Assembly (NCBI GenBank): GCA_964653655.1
Contig: CAZZHG010000007.1
Span: 15,760 to 79,759 of the forward strand
DNA: 64,000 bases
DNA from: CAZZHG01 sp964653655
GTDB lineage: Bacteria; Bdellovibrionota; FAC87; UBA2466
Reading direction: 5' to 3'
This document shows, one piece after another, positions 7,742 through 16,637 of the stretch; the first letter of the stretch is position 1; the number at the start of each line of letters is the position of its first letter. A program made the translations under genes and the position numbers. Below the pieces are notes generated by a model. It saw nothing but the letters and a program-made list of their open reading frames with translations. It ran no database searches and had not been told where the DNA came from.

Positions 7742-10018
7742 CTATTTGCGGCGGGCGGTTTTGCCGTAGCGATCGCGGACTACTTTGTATTCCTCGAACA
7801 CTCTTCCGTCCTGGACGGAACGAAGGAGCTGGAGGTACTCGGCGTGCGCCCACGTGAGCGGCGAAGCCGAATCCGTCGGCTGACCGGCGGCGGAACCCTC
7901 GTCCCAAACCTGCTCCGCGAAAATCCCTTCGGGGCTCGCGAACGCTTCCAGCGCGCGGACGTAAGGTTCCATCGACGAGGAGGTAAACGTGCCCTCCTCC
8001 AGCTTTCTCTCAAGCTCGTAGTGGTACCGCTCACCCGAGAGCAAAGGCCACAGGCGCCCTTTGGTGTTCTCTCCGTAACCGTCGTAACGGTAACGGTACC
8101 AGCCCGGTCCCCTCGGCGTGTCCTTGCGGATGATCGTGTCGATTTCCGGGATGCTCGCTTGAATCAACGGATTTTTCGCCGCGCGCACTCCGAGCCGCAC
8201 GAGCGAGAGGAAACCGCCGTCGACGATGTCCGACTCGTAAACGTAGCGGCCCGCGAAGTTGGCGAGGCCGAATAGCTCGTCGACGTTCGGATTCCACAAC
8301 GCGTCCCAGATGGGCGCGCAGTTGAGCGCTGTCCGGCAGCCGGCTCCGTCGAGCCGCAGAAAATATTGCCCGTCGGTCGCGCCGCCCTTGATCCGGCCGT
8401 TCGTCGTGAAGGTCCAAGTGTCGATGTTGTCGCCGGTCTTGGTGGCCCAGCTGTCGGCGAAACTCAGCCACTGCGTGCCGAGCGCCGTCTCGCCGATCTC
8501 GAACGCCATCGTGGAGGCGGCAAGCATCGCCGAGATCACGTAGCTCGCGGAGTTGGGCGAGATGCCGTAATTTTCTTCCCAGCGCTCGTTCTGCGTCCAG
8601 GGGCCCATGGCCGCGAGAAAGTTCGCCGCTTTCTTGATCATGGGCCAGTAGGGGGAAAGCCCGAGCCCCGCCGTGTGCAGACGGTAAGCGAGCAGAATCG
8701 GCATCGCGGTCTCGTCGGCCTGGTAACCGCCCCAGGCGGCCGTTCCATCGACCCAGAAATTTTGCGGAAAGCTTCCCTCGCGGTTTCGCCTGCGGGAACC
8801 GAACTCCCAGTCGCCGTGCCAGCTCTGATATTGAGCGGCGACGAGGCGATTCAAGATCGCAAGCGCCGTGGGGGTGTCGCCCGCCGACAGAAAGCCGTTG
8901 GCGACATGGTAAACGTCCCGCGGCCATACCGCGTGGTAGCCCGTGTTCTTTCTCGGGTCCACCGGACCGGACTCCACCTGCTTCTCTCCCCACGGGTGCG
9001 ACGGAGAGGCGACGAGGCCGCCTTCATAGGTTTTGTCCTCGCAGGATTTCAGGACCACGAGCGAGGTTTCCGCCAGCCGCTGGCGCCACGCGGGAGAGCC
9101 GGACCGCACGGGCGGGCGCAAGCTCGACAGATAACTTTTCCAATGGCCGATGAACTTCGCTTGGCTGGTACGCAGATCCAGCGACCGGGTCGCCGCCATC
9201 TTCTGAATGACGTCGGAACGGGAAGCGCCGAACACGAGAAAAATCGACAACTCGGTGTCGCCCGTCGTCGGCGGAATCGGAAGCTCCGCCATCATCGAAA
9301 CGTTGCCGTTCGGAGCGGCGTCGAACTGGTAGTCCAGCTTGAAGTCGGCGGAGAGATCGGCGTAACCGTCGGAGCGGCCCACATAACCGACCGTCTTGTT
9401 CACGAAGGGAACGCTCGAGGTGATGCCCTGCCAGCCGCCGAAATTCGGGTGGTCCTCGCCCGCGATGAAAGGCTCTCTTTCGGCGGAGTCGCCGAAGATG
9501 GAGTTCGCCGCTGCGGTCTTGTGAAGGAGAAAGAACTTCAGGCCGGGCTTGTACCGGTCGATCCGGATGCGTTGAATGACGATGTCACGATCGGGGTCCG
9601 CCCAGATTTCCTTCTGAATGGCGTAGCGGCCGCCTTTGTCCTTGTTCAATATCTTGTAGAGAGCGCTGCCGGGCTCGCGCACGACCGCGGAAACCGTGTC
9701 GTACTGTTCCTGATGCAGAAAGCTCGTCCCGTCGGTGACGACGATTTGAGTGTCGCGGCTCTGGGGATTGTCGATGCGCGGGTAATAGACTTCGGTGAGG
9801 ATTCCGCGCGCGATCGTGTACCAAACTTTCGAGATGGGCGCGGAAGCCGACGTATTTCCGTAGCGGATGCCCCGGTCGTAGGCTTCGTATGCGGTTCCCA
9901 CTCCCTGTTTTTTCGAAGTGGCCCAGGGAAACGCGATTCCCGGTGCTCCGGGAGCCAGGTTCCGAGCGAAAGAAGTTGAACAGAGGATACAAAGGAGTGC
10001 CACGCCATGTCGCTTCAT
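7742..10018 (-). CDS. Exported glucoamylase (GH15)
   Basis: This 758-aa protein hydrolyses glucose from the non-reducing ends of alpha-glucans. A signal peptide (MKRHGVALLCILCSTSFA) precedes an N-terminal glucodextranase-type beta domain (about 20-280) and an (alpha/alpha)6 barrel. Substrate-site text includes WPRDVYHVANGF; the general acid lies in GYQADETAMP (about 435) and the general base is Glu727 in TWAHAEYL. The length is normal for bacterial GH15 enzymes of the N-domain type. It is the second gene of a two-gene operon behind an exported GH13 enzyme (22-bp gap), so the pair would digest starch or glycogen outside the cytoplasm. Confidence 0.92.
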   Translation of the reverse strand: MKRHGVALLCILCSTSFARNLAPGAPGIAFPWATSKKQGVGTAYEAYDRGIRYGNTSASAPISKVWYTIARGILTEVYYPRIDNPQSRDTQIVVTDGTSFLHQEQYDTVSAVVREPGSALYKILNKDKGGRYAIQKEIWADPDRDIVIQRIRIDRYKPGLKFFLLHKTAAANSIFGDSAEREPFIAGEDHPNFGGWQGITSSVPFVNKTVGYVGRSDGYADLSADFKLDYQFDAAPNGNVSMMAELPIPPTTGDTELSIFLVFGASRSDVIQKMAATRSLDLRTSQAKFIGHWKSYLSSLRPPVRSGSPAWRQRLAETSLVVLKSCEDKTYEGGLVASPSHPWGEKQVESGPVDPRKNTGYHAVWPRDVYHVANGFLSAGDTPTALAILNRLVAAQYQSWHGDWEFGSRRRNREGSFPQNFWVDGTAAWGGYQADETAMPILLAYRLHTAGLGLSPYWPMIKKAANFLAAMGPWTQNERWEENYGISPNSASYVISAMLAASTMAFEIGETALGTQWLSFADSWATKTGDNIDTWTFTTNGRIKGGATDGQYFLRLDGAGCRTALNCAPIWDALWNPNVDELFGLANFAGRYVYESDIVDGGFLSLVRLGVRAAKNPLIQASIPEIDTIIRKDTPRGPGWYRYRYDGYGENTKGRLWPLLSGERYHYELERKLEEGTFTSSSMEPYVRALEAFASPEGIFAEQVWDEGSAAGQPTDSASPLTWAHAEYLQLLRSVQDGRVFEEYKVVRDRYGKTARRK

Positions 10019-10040
10019 GGGGGACTTTATACAAGCCTAG

Positions 10041-12065
10041 TTATTCGGTGGCAAAGACGATAACGCCGTAAGCGGGCAAAAAAGGAACGACGAGAGAGTT
10101 CGACTTACCGTGTAATCCGTTCGATTGGGGAACGAGCACTCCGTCCGGCACTCGCCGGGAAAGCTCTCCGGAGCCCGCGAACTCCGATCGGTCGCTGTCG
10201 ACGAGGATTTTCACGTTCGCCCCGGTGGCCACACCGAAGGCGTAATTCTCGAAGGACGCGTGGCTCAGGTTCACGATCGCGTAAATTTTGCGGCCAGTCT
10301 CGTGGTCCACCCGCTCGAACGAAATGATCTTGTTGTCGGGGTCGGTGTGGTTCTCGATGGTCGGCGTCAGGTTCTGGTGCGCGAAAGCGGCGTGGCTTCC
10401 GACTACGCCCGAAAGGCGGGAGAAGAAATCGTTCACCTTGCGCTGGCTCTCGTACTGCAGAAGCGTCCAGTCGATAGCGGGGTTCGTATAGAACGTCCCT
10501 TCCTGCAGGAGGCGCATCTGAGGCATGTCGAGGTAAGCGGTGCCCGATAGCATCGCGAGCGCTCCGTAAACCTTCGACTTGGCTTCGACGTAATTCCATC
10601 CTCCGCCGCTCGTGAGCGTCGCGACGTAGGCGCCGGTGGCGCCGTCGCGCTTGTTGGCCGCCTCGTCGTGATTGGTGACGTACTGAATTCTCGTGGCCTC
10701 CCCCCAGGTCCAGGGGTTGCGGACCGCCGAGCGAAGCGACCAGAGGTTCACCTCCTCGGTGCGCTTTTGCAGGTTGTCCTTGAAGAAATCGAAGAGGTCC
10801 GAATGGGTGCGCAGGTTGAAGCCGACCCCGTTGCGGTCGAGCCCCGTCATCACGCGGTTGTCTCCGAAAAACATTTCGCCGATGAGAATCGCTTCCGGCC
10901 GGTGCGTATGAATGGCTTCCGCCATCTCCTTCAGGAACTCCGGCCCGCCCCCGCCCGCTCCTTCGTAGAACCGGATGCCGTCGAGGTTGTCGACGCGCAC
11001 GCCGCCGATGCCGTATCGCCTCATCATCCGCATCATTCCGTCGATGAGAAAACGGCGGACGAACGGATTGGCGTAGTCGTAACGGTAGCTGCCCCAGGGG
11101 CTCATTACGGAACCGTAAAGATTCTGGCCGTCCGCCTTCTTCCACTGGTGCAAGCCGACGGGCCCGAGATCGCGGGGGCCGTCGTTGCCGCGAATCGAAA
11201 AATGTCCGACGACCGCATCCATGATGACGGCGATGCCGGCGCGGTTGAAGGCGTCGCACATGCGGGCGAAATCATCGGGGCTTCCGTACCGGGAGTTGGG
11301 GCCGAAATTACCGAAGACCTGGTAACGCAAATGCCAGGAGTCGCCGTCGACGCCTGCCGTAAACGGCAGGAACTCGACGGCGTTGTAGTTCATCTTTTTC
11401 AGCTGCTCGATGACGCCCGATTCCGCGATGAAACGGTAGGTATCCCCTTTGTGGGCCGGGCCGCCCTTCCACTTGGCGACGAGCGCGTGCACTTCCGTTT
11501 CCGCGACGATGGTGGCCTTGCCGCGCAAATCCGCGACGGGCGAAGTCAGGCGATACGCCTCCGGCCGATCGAAGTCCCAGTACACGGAGTTCAGAAAGGC
11601 GGTGCCGCTCTTTCCGACCACTTCGTTGAACTCGTACGTGGCAAACGTATCGGAGGAGGGGTCGATGACCTGATGCCCGTTCAGAACGAGGCGGTACTCC
11701 ATCCCGTGACGAACCCGGATCGTCCCTTCGAAATACGGGGTGCCCGGCACGGGCTGAAGCTCCTCCAGGATTTCTCCCCAGCCGTTTCTATCCGAAACCA
11801 CGCGGATGCGGTTTCCCGCGTTGTCGGACAACACGCGGATTTTCGCGAGCGTGGCATTTCCCGCTCCGTCGCGCTCGACGACGTCGAGACCGGTTTGCGC
11901 CTCATAAGTCTCGATCCATTTTTTCGCGGGCAGATTCAGCACGCGGGTGGACTCGTAGCGGACAAGCTCCTCATGATTGGGGTTCGCCTTGAGGGCGCTC
12001 CAAGGGCAAGGGCCGGCGCCGAAAACGTGGGCCGAAACCGTAATAAGGAGGAGGAAAAGTCGCAT
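10041..12065 (-). CDS. Exported alpha-amylase/branching-enzyme-like GH13 protein
   Basis: The 674-aa protein has a signal peptide (MRLFLLLITVSAHVFG), an N-terminal beta-sandwich resembling the CBM48/GlgB N-domain (to about 190), a catalytic TIM barrel and a C-terminal beta domain. All four GH13 regions are visible: IMDAVVGHF, GVRVDNLDGI with the nucleophile Asp (about 356), ILIGEMFF with the acid/base Glu (about 395), and YVTNHDEAAN (about 463). Architecture resembles GlgB, but export and pairing with glucoamylase favour hydrolysis over branching. It is the first gene of the operon. An AT-rich block with an inverted repeat lies upstream. Confidence 0.88.
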   Translation of the reverse strand: MRLFLLLITVSAHVFGAGPCPWSALKANPNHEELVRYESTRVLNLPAKKWIETYEAQTGLDVVERDGAGNATLAKIRVLSDNAGNRIRVVSDRNGWGEILEELQPVPGTPYFEGTIRVRHGMEYRLVLNGHQVIDPSSDTFATYEFNEVVGKSGTAFLNSVYWDFDRPEAYRLTSPVADLRGKATIVAETEVHALVAKWKGGPAHKGDTYRFIAESGVIEQLKKMNYNAVEFLPFTAGVDGDSWHLRYQVFGNFGPNSRYGSPDDFARMCDAFNRAGIAVIMDAVVGHFSIRGNDGPRDLGPVGLHQWKKADGQNLYGSVMSPWGSYRYDYANPFVRRFLIDGMMRMMRRYGIGGVRVDNLDGIRFYEGAGGGGPEFLKEMAEAIHTHRPEAILIGEMFFGDNRVMTGLDRNGVGFNLRTHSDLFDFFKDNLQKRTEEVNLWSLRSAVRNPWTWGEATRIQYVTNHDEAANKRDGATGAYVATLTSGGGWNYVEAKSKVYGALAMLSGTAYLDMPQMRLLQEGTFYTNPAIDWTLLQYESQRKVNDFFSRLSGVVGSHAAFAHQNLTPTIENHTDPDNKIISFERVDHETGRKIYAIVNLSHASFENYAFGVATGANVKILVDSDRSEFAGSGELSRRVPDGVLVPQSNGLHGKSNSLVVPFLPAYGVIVFATE

Positions 12066-12125
12066 GGGGAGTTACCTTTTTACAGAACCGCCGAGGTCGA
12101 TTCATCCGATCTTTTCCGACAAGAT

Positions 12126-12154
12126 ATAAATATTTGAATTAATAAACTATTTAT
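12126..12154 (-). promoter_or_regulatory. AT-rich inverted repeat upstream of the amylase operon
   Basis: ATAAATA (12126-12132) and TATTTAT (12148-12154) form a perfect 7-bp inverted repeat with a 15-base AT-rich spacer, in strong contrast to the GC-rich surroundings. It is placed 60-90 bases before the amylase start and could be an operator or an upstream promoter element. No regulator gene is adjacent. Confidence 0.4.
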
Positions 12155-12230
12155 CTAGCGCCCCGAGGGCGGATGGGACCTGGAAATCAACAGATTTGAC
12201 TCTATGCGCCAGGGTGGTAACTCAGGGCTT

Positions 12231-13013
12231 ATGTTTGGGGTTTGGATGGTGCTCTCCCTCGCCGTTTCGGCGTGGGCGGGAAGCTGGAACATTTTTGGAA
12301 ACGACGACCGCGTGGAGCTGCCCGCGTCCCCGAAGCTCGGGCTTGGGCTCGGCAAAGTGGTCGGCGTCTCCCAGTGCACGGGGGCTCTGGTCGGCGATCG
12401 CCTCGTGCTGACCGCCGCCCATTGCGTCGCCTGGCAGGGGGCCATCCTCAACCCGAAATTTCCCGTCTATTTTCTCGCGGCGGAACGTAACGGCCGCTCT
12501 CCGATGAAAAACAATCCGAAGGCGATCGATGCCCGCGGCGGCAAGTGGCGCGCGGACTCCGACTCCCGTGCCGACGACTGGGCGGTACTCGTTCTGGATA
12601 AAGCTCCCGAACGCGCTTCCGGAACGAATTTTCCGTGGCTCGACGTCTCCACCGCTCCGCTTGCGGACGGCCAGGAGATTGCGGCGGCCGGCTACTCTTA
12701 CGATTTCATGGGCGGTGGCACCCCTTCGATTCAGAAGGGCTGTCACCTGGACCAGGTGTTCAATGACGGAGCCTTTTTCCACGACTGTGACGGAGCGGCC
12801 GGAATCTCCGGCGGCCCAATTCTCGCGGGCTCCTCCTCGACGGAGCAGCCGGTGATCATCGGAATCGCGAACTCGCACCTTTCGGAAGGCACGCCCGGCA
12901 TTCATCTTCCGGCTTACGATCGCGATCACGCCAACGTCGGAGCCTCGGCCCGCCTTTTCCTGCCCGCCCTCGTCGAGCTCTTGAAGCGTTACCCGAACCA
13001 GCCCCGTCCTTGA
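12231..13013 (+). CDS. Exported trypsin-like serine protease
   Basis: The 260-aa product has a signal peptide (MFGVWMVLSLAVSAWA) and a complete chymotrypsin-type triad: His64 in LTAAHC, Asp in RADDWAVL (about 116) and Ser193 in GISGGP. The lone cysteines near the active site (SQC, TAAHC) could form the usual His-loop disulfide. The ATG at 12231 is preferred because AGGG precedes it and the signal peptide begins there; an ATG at 12204 would add nine residues. It resembles glutamyl-endopeptidase-like or S1 proteases without further subfamily certainty. It probably acts on external protein. Confidence 0.82.
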   Translation: MFGVWMVLSLAVSAWAGSWNIFGNDDRVELPASPKLGLGLGKVVGVSQCTGALVGDRLVLTAAHCVAWQGAILNPKFPVYFLAAERNGRSPMKNNPKAIDARGGKWRADSDSRADDWAVLVLDKAPERASGTNFPWLDVSTAPLADGQEIAAAGYSYDFMGGGTPSIQKGCHLDQVFNDGAFFHDCDGAAGISGGPILAGSSSTEQPVIIGIANSHLSEGTPGIHLPAYDRDHANVGASARLFLPALVELLKRYPNQPRP

Positions 13014-13037
13014 TTTGACGAAGAAACCTCCTATAGT
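13010..13037 (+). promoter_or_regulatory. sigma70-type promoter of the lemA operon
   Basis: TTGATT and TATAGT are separated by 16 bases, each one or two changes from consensus. The -10 ends only seven bases before the lemA ATG, so the transcript should begin at or next to the start codon. Confidence 0.6.
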
Positions 13038-13044
13038 GACGGGC

Positions 13045-13632
13045 ATGAAGCACACTATCCGTATGTTCGCCCTTTCTCTCGTCCTGCTCTTCGCCCTTCC
13101 CCGCTGCGGCTACAACCAGCTGCAAGGTCTGGACGAAGGCGTGAAGGCTTCCTGGGCCGAAGTCGAAAACCAATACAAGCGGCGTGCCGACCTCATCCCT
13201 AACCTCGTGAGCACGGTGAAGGGATACGCCAAGCACGAGGAAAAGACTCTGACGGAAGTGATGGAAGCGCGGGCGAAGGCCACCTCCACGACGATCAACG
13301 CGGACTCGCTCTCGGATCCGGCGAAGATGAAGGCGTTTCAGGAAGCACAGGCCGGACTGAGCGGCGCGCTCTCGCGGCTTCTCGTCGTCTCGGAGAATTA
13401 CCCCAACCTTAAAGCGAACGAGAATTTCCGAGACCTGCAGGCGCAGCTCGAAGGCACGGAGAACCGCATTTCGGTGGCGAGAAAGCGCTACATCGAATCG
13501 GTCGCCGAGTACAACAAAGGCGTGCGCTTCTTCCCGACGAACCTCACGGCGAAGTTCCTGCTCGGTCTTAAAGAGCGCGAGACCTTCACCGCGACGGAGG
13601 CCGAGAAGGCCACTCCGAAGGTGGAATTTTGA
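13045..13632 (+). CDS. lemA: LemA family protein
   Basis: This 195-aa protein matches LemA: a short N-terminal hydrophobic segment ending at a cysteine (LLFALPRCGYNQLQ), then ASWAEVENQYKRRADLIPNLVSTVKGY, and a C-terminal GVRFFPTNLTAKFLLG. LemA proteins are membrane-anchored helical bundles of unsettled function that commonly neighbour TPM-domain proteins, as here. The residue before Cys is Arg, so lipidation is uncertain. The promoter places the transcription start at the ATG. The stop overlaps the TTG start of the next gene (TTGA). Confidence 0.92.
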   Translation: MKHTIRMFALSLVLLFALPRCGYNQLQGLDEGVKASWAEVENQYKRRADLIPNLVSTVKGYAKHEEKTLTEVMEARAKATSTTINADSLSDPAKMKAFQEAQAGLSGALSRLLVVSENYPNLKANENFRDLQAQLEGTENRISVARKRYIESVAEYNKGVRFFPTNLTAKFLLGLKERETFTATEAEKATPKVEF

Positions 13633-14354
13633 AATTAGCCGGGCTCGCGCTTCTCTTCACGCTGTCGGCGTGGGCCTTGGACGTTCCCTATTTGTCCGGG
13701 CCGGTCGTCGACGAAGCGGGATCGCTGACTTCCACGGACATCGCGCGCCTCACCGCCGCGGTCGAGTCGGTCAACGCCACGGGAAAGATTCAGCTCGCGG
13801 TGCTCATCCCGAAGTCCCTTCAGGACGAAGAGATCGAGCCTTACGCCGTCACGGTTTTTGAAAAGTGGAAGCTCGGCAAGAAGGGGAAGGACGAAGGGGT
13901 ACTCTTCGTCGTGGCTCCCAACGAGAGGCGCATGCGCATCGAGGTGGGCTATGGCCTCGAGGGCGAGCTTACCGACATCGCGAGCAAGCGCATTCTCTCC
14001 GACGAGGTAACTCCCTTTCTGAAGTCAGGACGGCTCGCGGACGCCCTCGTGGCCGGAGTAGCGGCCATCGGCGAGAAAGTCGGCGCCACGGTGGATCGCC
14101 CGGCCCGGCCGACTCAAAGGCGCGAGCGGCAATTTCCCTGGTCTCTCATTATTTTTCTGGTGTGGATCCTCTACATCGTCCTTCGAAACCTCGGCGGCGG
14201 CCACCGGGGCGGCTTCGGCGGCGGCGGATATTACGGTGGCGGCGGCTGGTCCGGCGGAGGTTTCGGCGGAGGCGGCGGCTGGTCCGGCGGGGGTGGAGGC
14301 TTTGGCGGCGGCGGCGGAAGTTCCGGCGGCGGCGGAGCCTCGGGGAGCTGGTGA
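13629..14354 (+). CDS. TPM-domain (YgcG-like) membrane protein with Gly-rich tail
   Basis: The 241-aa protein has a signal peptide (LKLAGLALLFTLSAWA) and a TPM domain in about residues 22-150 (VVDEAGSLT, GVLFVVAPNERRMRIEVGYGLEG). One membrane segment follows (SLIIFLVWILYIVL, about 175-190) and then a low-complexity tail of Gly and Ser ending SGSW. TPM domains of this class sit in the periplasm and associate with LemA. It starts at a TTG overlapping the lemA stop, which shows coupling. The Gly/Ser tail is typical of YgcG relatives. Confidence 0.88.
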   Translation: MKLAGLALLFTLSAWALDVPYLSGPVVDEAGSLTSTDIARLTAAVESVNATGKIQLAVLIPKSLQDEEIEPYAVTVFEKWKLGKKGKDEGVLFVVAPNERRMRIEVGYGLEGELTDIASKRILSDEVTPFLKSGRLADALVAGVAAIGEKVGATVDRPARPTQRRERQFPWSLIIFLVWILYIVLRNLGGGHRGGFGGGGYYGGGGWSGGGFGGGGGWSGGGGGFGGGGGSSGGGGASGSW

Positions 14355-15007
14355 TGGGACTGTTTTCCGAAAGCGAATTGAAACGGATCGAGGCCGCGGT
14401 GACCGCGGCGGAAGCGGGCACGTCGGGCGAAATCGTCGTTCATTATACCGATAGAAGCGCGGGTTACCGGTGGGTCCCCTGGGCCGCGGGCCTTGTGGCG
14501 GCCATGGTCGCCGGGCTCGCCGCGTGGGCCTGCGAATGGCGCGAAGGGTGGCAGCTCTCGGCGATTCATTTCCTGGAAGTTCAAGCTCTCGCCGCCGCGG
14601 CGGTCTTCTTTCTGACGAGCACGAGGCCCGTTCAGCGGCGGCTCGTTTCGGCGAAAGAGAAAGCGCGGCGGGTTCACTCGGCCTCTCTCGCGCAATTTCT
14701 CGCCAGCGGAGTGGGCGCCACGCGCGATCGCACCGGCATTCTCGTTTTCATTTCCGAGTTCGAGCACCGGGTGGAAATTCTCGCCGACTCCGGCATCAAC
14801 AAGGTCTGCGGCGCCGACTATTGGAAGTCGATCGTGGACGCCATCGTCGCCGGCATCCACTCGGGGCGCGCGGCCGACGCCGTTTGCGAATCGGTTGGTT
14901 TACTCGGCGGGAAACTTTCCCAACATTTTCCGCGACGTAACGACGATCAAAACGAGTTACCGAATGCACCCACGTCCGGGAAATTCGATGGAGATCCGAA
15001 ACGTTAA
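14354..15007 (+). CDS. Second TPM-domain membrane protein
   Basis: The 217-aa protein splits a TPM-like domain around two membrane helices. SGEIVVHYTD lies before the helices (about 36-55 and 68-85), and TGILVFISEFEHRVEILADSGI after them. This layout is that of the shorter TPM proteins found third in lemA operons. There is no signal peptide. The ATG overlaps the previous stop by one base (TGATG) and is preceded by GGGGAG. The hydrophilic C-terminus (about 30 residues, Asn/Asp/Lys-rich) has no match I recognise. Confidence 0.82.
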   Translation: MGLFSESELKRIEAAVTAAEAGTSGEIVVHYTDRSAGYRWVPWAAGLVAAMVAGLAAWACEWREGWQLSAIHFLEVQALAAAAVFFLTSTRPVQRRLVSAKEKARRVHSASLAQFLASGVGATRDRTGILVFISEFEHRVEILADSGINKVCGADYWKSIVDAIVAGIHSGRAADAVCESVGLLGGKLSQHFPRRNDDQNELPNAPTSGKFDGDPKR

Positions 15008-15140
15008 CTCGTTTCGGGGTCCAGGTGCACACGCAGAATACACCCTAACCCACTGAAACTTCTGCCTTTTCACCCCTTTTTGAAAACGCGGTGACGCCTT
15101 TTCCGACACCTTTAGGGCGCTCCGCCTGCCTAGGCTCGCG

Positions 15141-15156
15141 GGGCCCTTGGCTTGCA
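15141..15156 (+). promoter_or_regulatory. Possible sigma54-type -24/-12 promoter
   Basis: GGGCCCTTGGCTTGCA has GG and GC ten bases apart and a perfect TTGCA -12, but a poor -24 box. It ends 16 bases before the ATG, leaving a leader of only about six bases, so it is one of the weaker members of the set. Confidence 0.4.
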
Positions 15157-15172
15157 ATGAGTTAGCTGGGTT

Positions 15173-16429
15173 ATGGGCAAATACGGCAACCTCACGACGG
15201 CGCTTTTACTATTCATCGCCGCCGTCGCGCGCGCCGAAACTCCCCGCTACAACGGGGTCGACCCGCATGCCGCCGATTACTACCAGAGCGAAATCGCGAA
15301 GAACCGCCAGCGAAACCCCCAAAGGGCTGGCGAAAGCGACACGGACTATGCGATTCGCATGAGCCACCTCGATCCGAACTACACGACTCCGCCCACAGCG
15401 CAGGAGGACGTCGCCGGAATGAACGGCGGCACTCTCGATCGCGCCCAGAAATTGACCGATGCCGCCGCCATCGCTCTCGAAGGAGAAAGGGCGGCGACCG
15501 CGCAAGCCGCCGAGATGGTGGTCGCGGGAATCACGACCGGACTCGATATCACCGGCGGCGGAACCTTCGGAGATCCCGCGGCGGCGAAAGCCAAACTCGC
15601 CGACAGCCAGAAGTATTTTGAGGCCGGAACCAAGTACGGTCAGATCAAGACGGACATGCAGGAAGCCAGAATTCAAAACTCGCGGGGCGCGGCTCGCCTG
15701 AAGTTCGATCCCGAGGACGGGGATGGAGCCGGAGAACCGGATCCCGAGAAAGTCGCCTCCATCGTCGACGGACTTTCGGACAAAGACAAAGAAACGCTCG
15801 CCGCGCGCGGGATCGATCCCACGGAGCTAGTCGAACGCCTTCTGTCCGGAGAAGTGGATACCAGCGATCCGGCGGCGATCCTGAGAGAGCTGAAAGATCC
15901 CACTCAACTTTCGGTGGACGATTTGAACGACGTTCGCGCTCTGGCCGAAGCGAACACCGCGGACACGACTCTCGGAGCGGACTCCGCCGTACGCGCGGGA
16001 GAGCTAGCGGGCAAGGATCTCGCCGAGGGCCGCGACCTCAAGGACGGCGAAAAGCTCGCCGGCGGAGACGGCATCTCGATCAAGAATTTCGACAATCTCA
16101 AGGAAAAGGCGATTTCGCTCGTCAATAGAGAGCTCATCGACCGCGTCGGCGGCTGGCTCGGTAAGGGCAAGGGAAAGAAGGACGGGCGGAACCTCGCCTC
16201 GCTCGATCCCAAAGGCCTTGGCCCCGCTAAGGGCAAAGGCGTGAAAAAAAGCCTCACGGCGAAGGCCTACTACGAGTTGCAGGACAACGGCATCACGGCC
16301 CCTCGTTTCGGAAACAACATCTTCAAGATGGCCCACCGCCAATACCGCGACTACGGCAAGTGGCGGGAGAACCGGCCCGCTCCGCCCGCCAGAACTTCCA
16401 AAGTCTCCAAACCCTCCAAGAAGGGCTGA
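15173..16429 (+). CDS. Exported protein of unknown function (418 aa)
   Basis: A signal peptide (MGKYGNLTTALLLFIAAVARA) is followed by an acidic, Ala-rich, mostly helical region. This contains DPEKVASIVDGLSDKDKETLAARGIDP and a repeated Asp-Pro/Leu-rich pattern (about 185-290). A strongly basic C-terminal part ends PARTSKVSKPSKKG. The mature protein has no cysteine pairs and no enzymatic motif that I can see. The opposite charge of its halves could support binding to a polyanion or partner. It is monocistronic. I do not recognise the family. Confidence 0.65.
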   Translation: MGKYGNLTTALLLFIAAVARAETPRYNGVDPHAADYYQSEIAKNRQRNPQRAGESDTDYAIRMSHLDPNYTTPPTAQEDVAGMNGGTLDRAQKLTDAAAIALEGERAATAQAAEMVVAGITTGLDITGGGTFGDPAAAKAKLADSQKYFEAGTKYGQIKTDMQEARIQNSRGAARLKFDPEDGDGAGEPDPEKVASIVDGLSDKDKETLAARGIDPTELVERLLSGEVDTSDPAAILRELKDPTQLSVDDLNDVRALAEANTADTTLGADSAVRAGELAGKDLAEGRDLKDGEKLAGGDGISIKNFDNLKEKAISLVNRELIDRVGGWLGKGKGKKDGRNLASLDPKGLGPAKGKGVKKSLTAKAYYELQDNGITAPRFGNNIFKMAHRQYRDYGKWRENRPAPPARTSKVSKPSKKG

Positions 16430-16491
16430 CCCGGCTTTCGCTCCCCCTCGTTTCCAATCAAAACCGAGACTGAACGACACTAGATCCAAAC

Positions 16492-16523
16492 TGGAACCAT
16501 TTTGATTCACCGTTTTGGTTCCA
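16492..16523 (+). promoter_or_regulatory. Inverted repeat, possible enhancer-binding-protein site
   Basis: TGGAACCA (16492-16499) and TGGTTCCA (16516-16523) are a perfect 8-bp inverted repeat with a 16-base spacer. The repeat is centred about 33 bases upstream of the best sigma54 promoter in the window. A second pair, AATCAAAA (16456-16463) and TTTTGATT (16500-16507), overlaps it. Confidence 0.5.
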
Positions 16524-16540
16524 TTTAGGCACGTCCTTTC

Positions 16541-16556
16541 TGGCACGCGAACTGCA
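16541..16556 (+). promoter_or_regulatory. sigma54 -24/-12 promoter (best match)
   Basis: TGGCACGCGAACTGCA matches the consensus TGGCACG-N4-TTGCA at every defined position but one, with exact GG-N10-GC spacing. It would start transcription near 16567, giving a leader of about 70 bases. Confidence 0.75.
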
Positions 16557-16637
16557 CAAGGCCGCACTGAGTTTAGAAGGGTTGGCCTTCGGATTTAAGT
16601 GCCCTGTCCCGGAACTTTTTTTGAAAGGAATATTGAA

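Noticed and set aside
8366..9979. A 537-codon open frame on the strand opposite the glucoamylase gene
   Set aside because: Its translation is Arg/Gly-rich without domains, and it exists because GC-rich codons leave few stops in the antisense frame. The opposite strand encodes a clear GH15 enzyme. The same applies to long frames opposite the amylase and LuxC genes.
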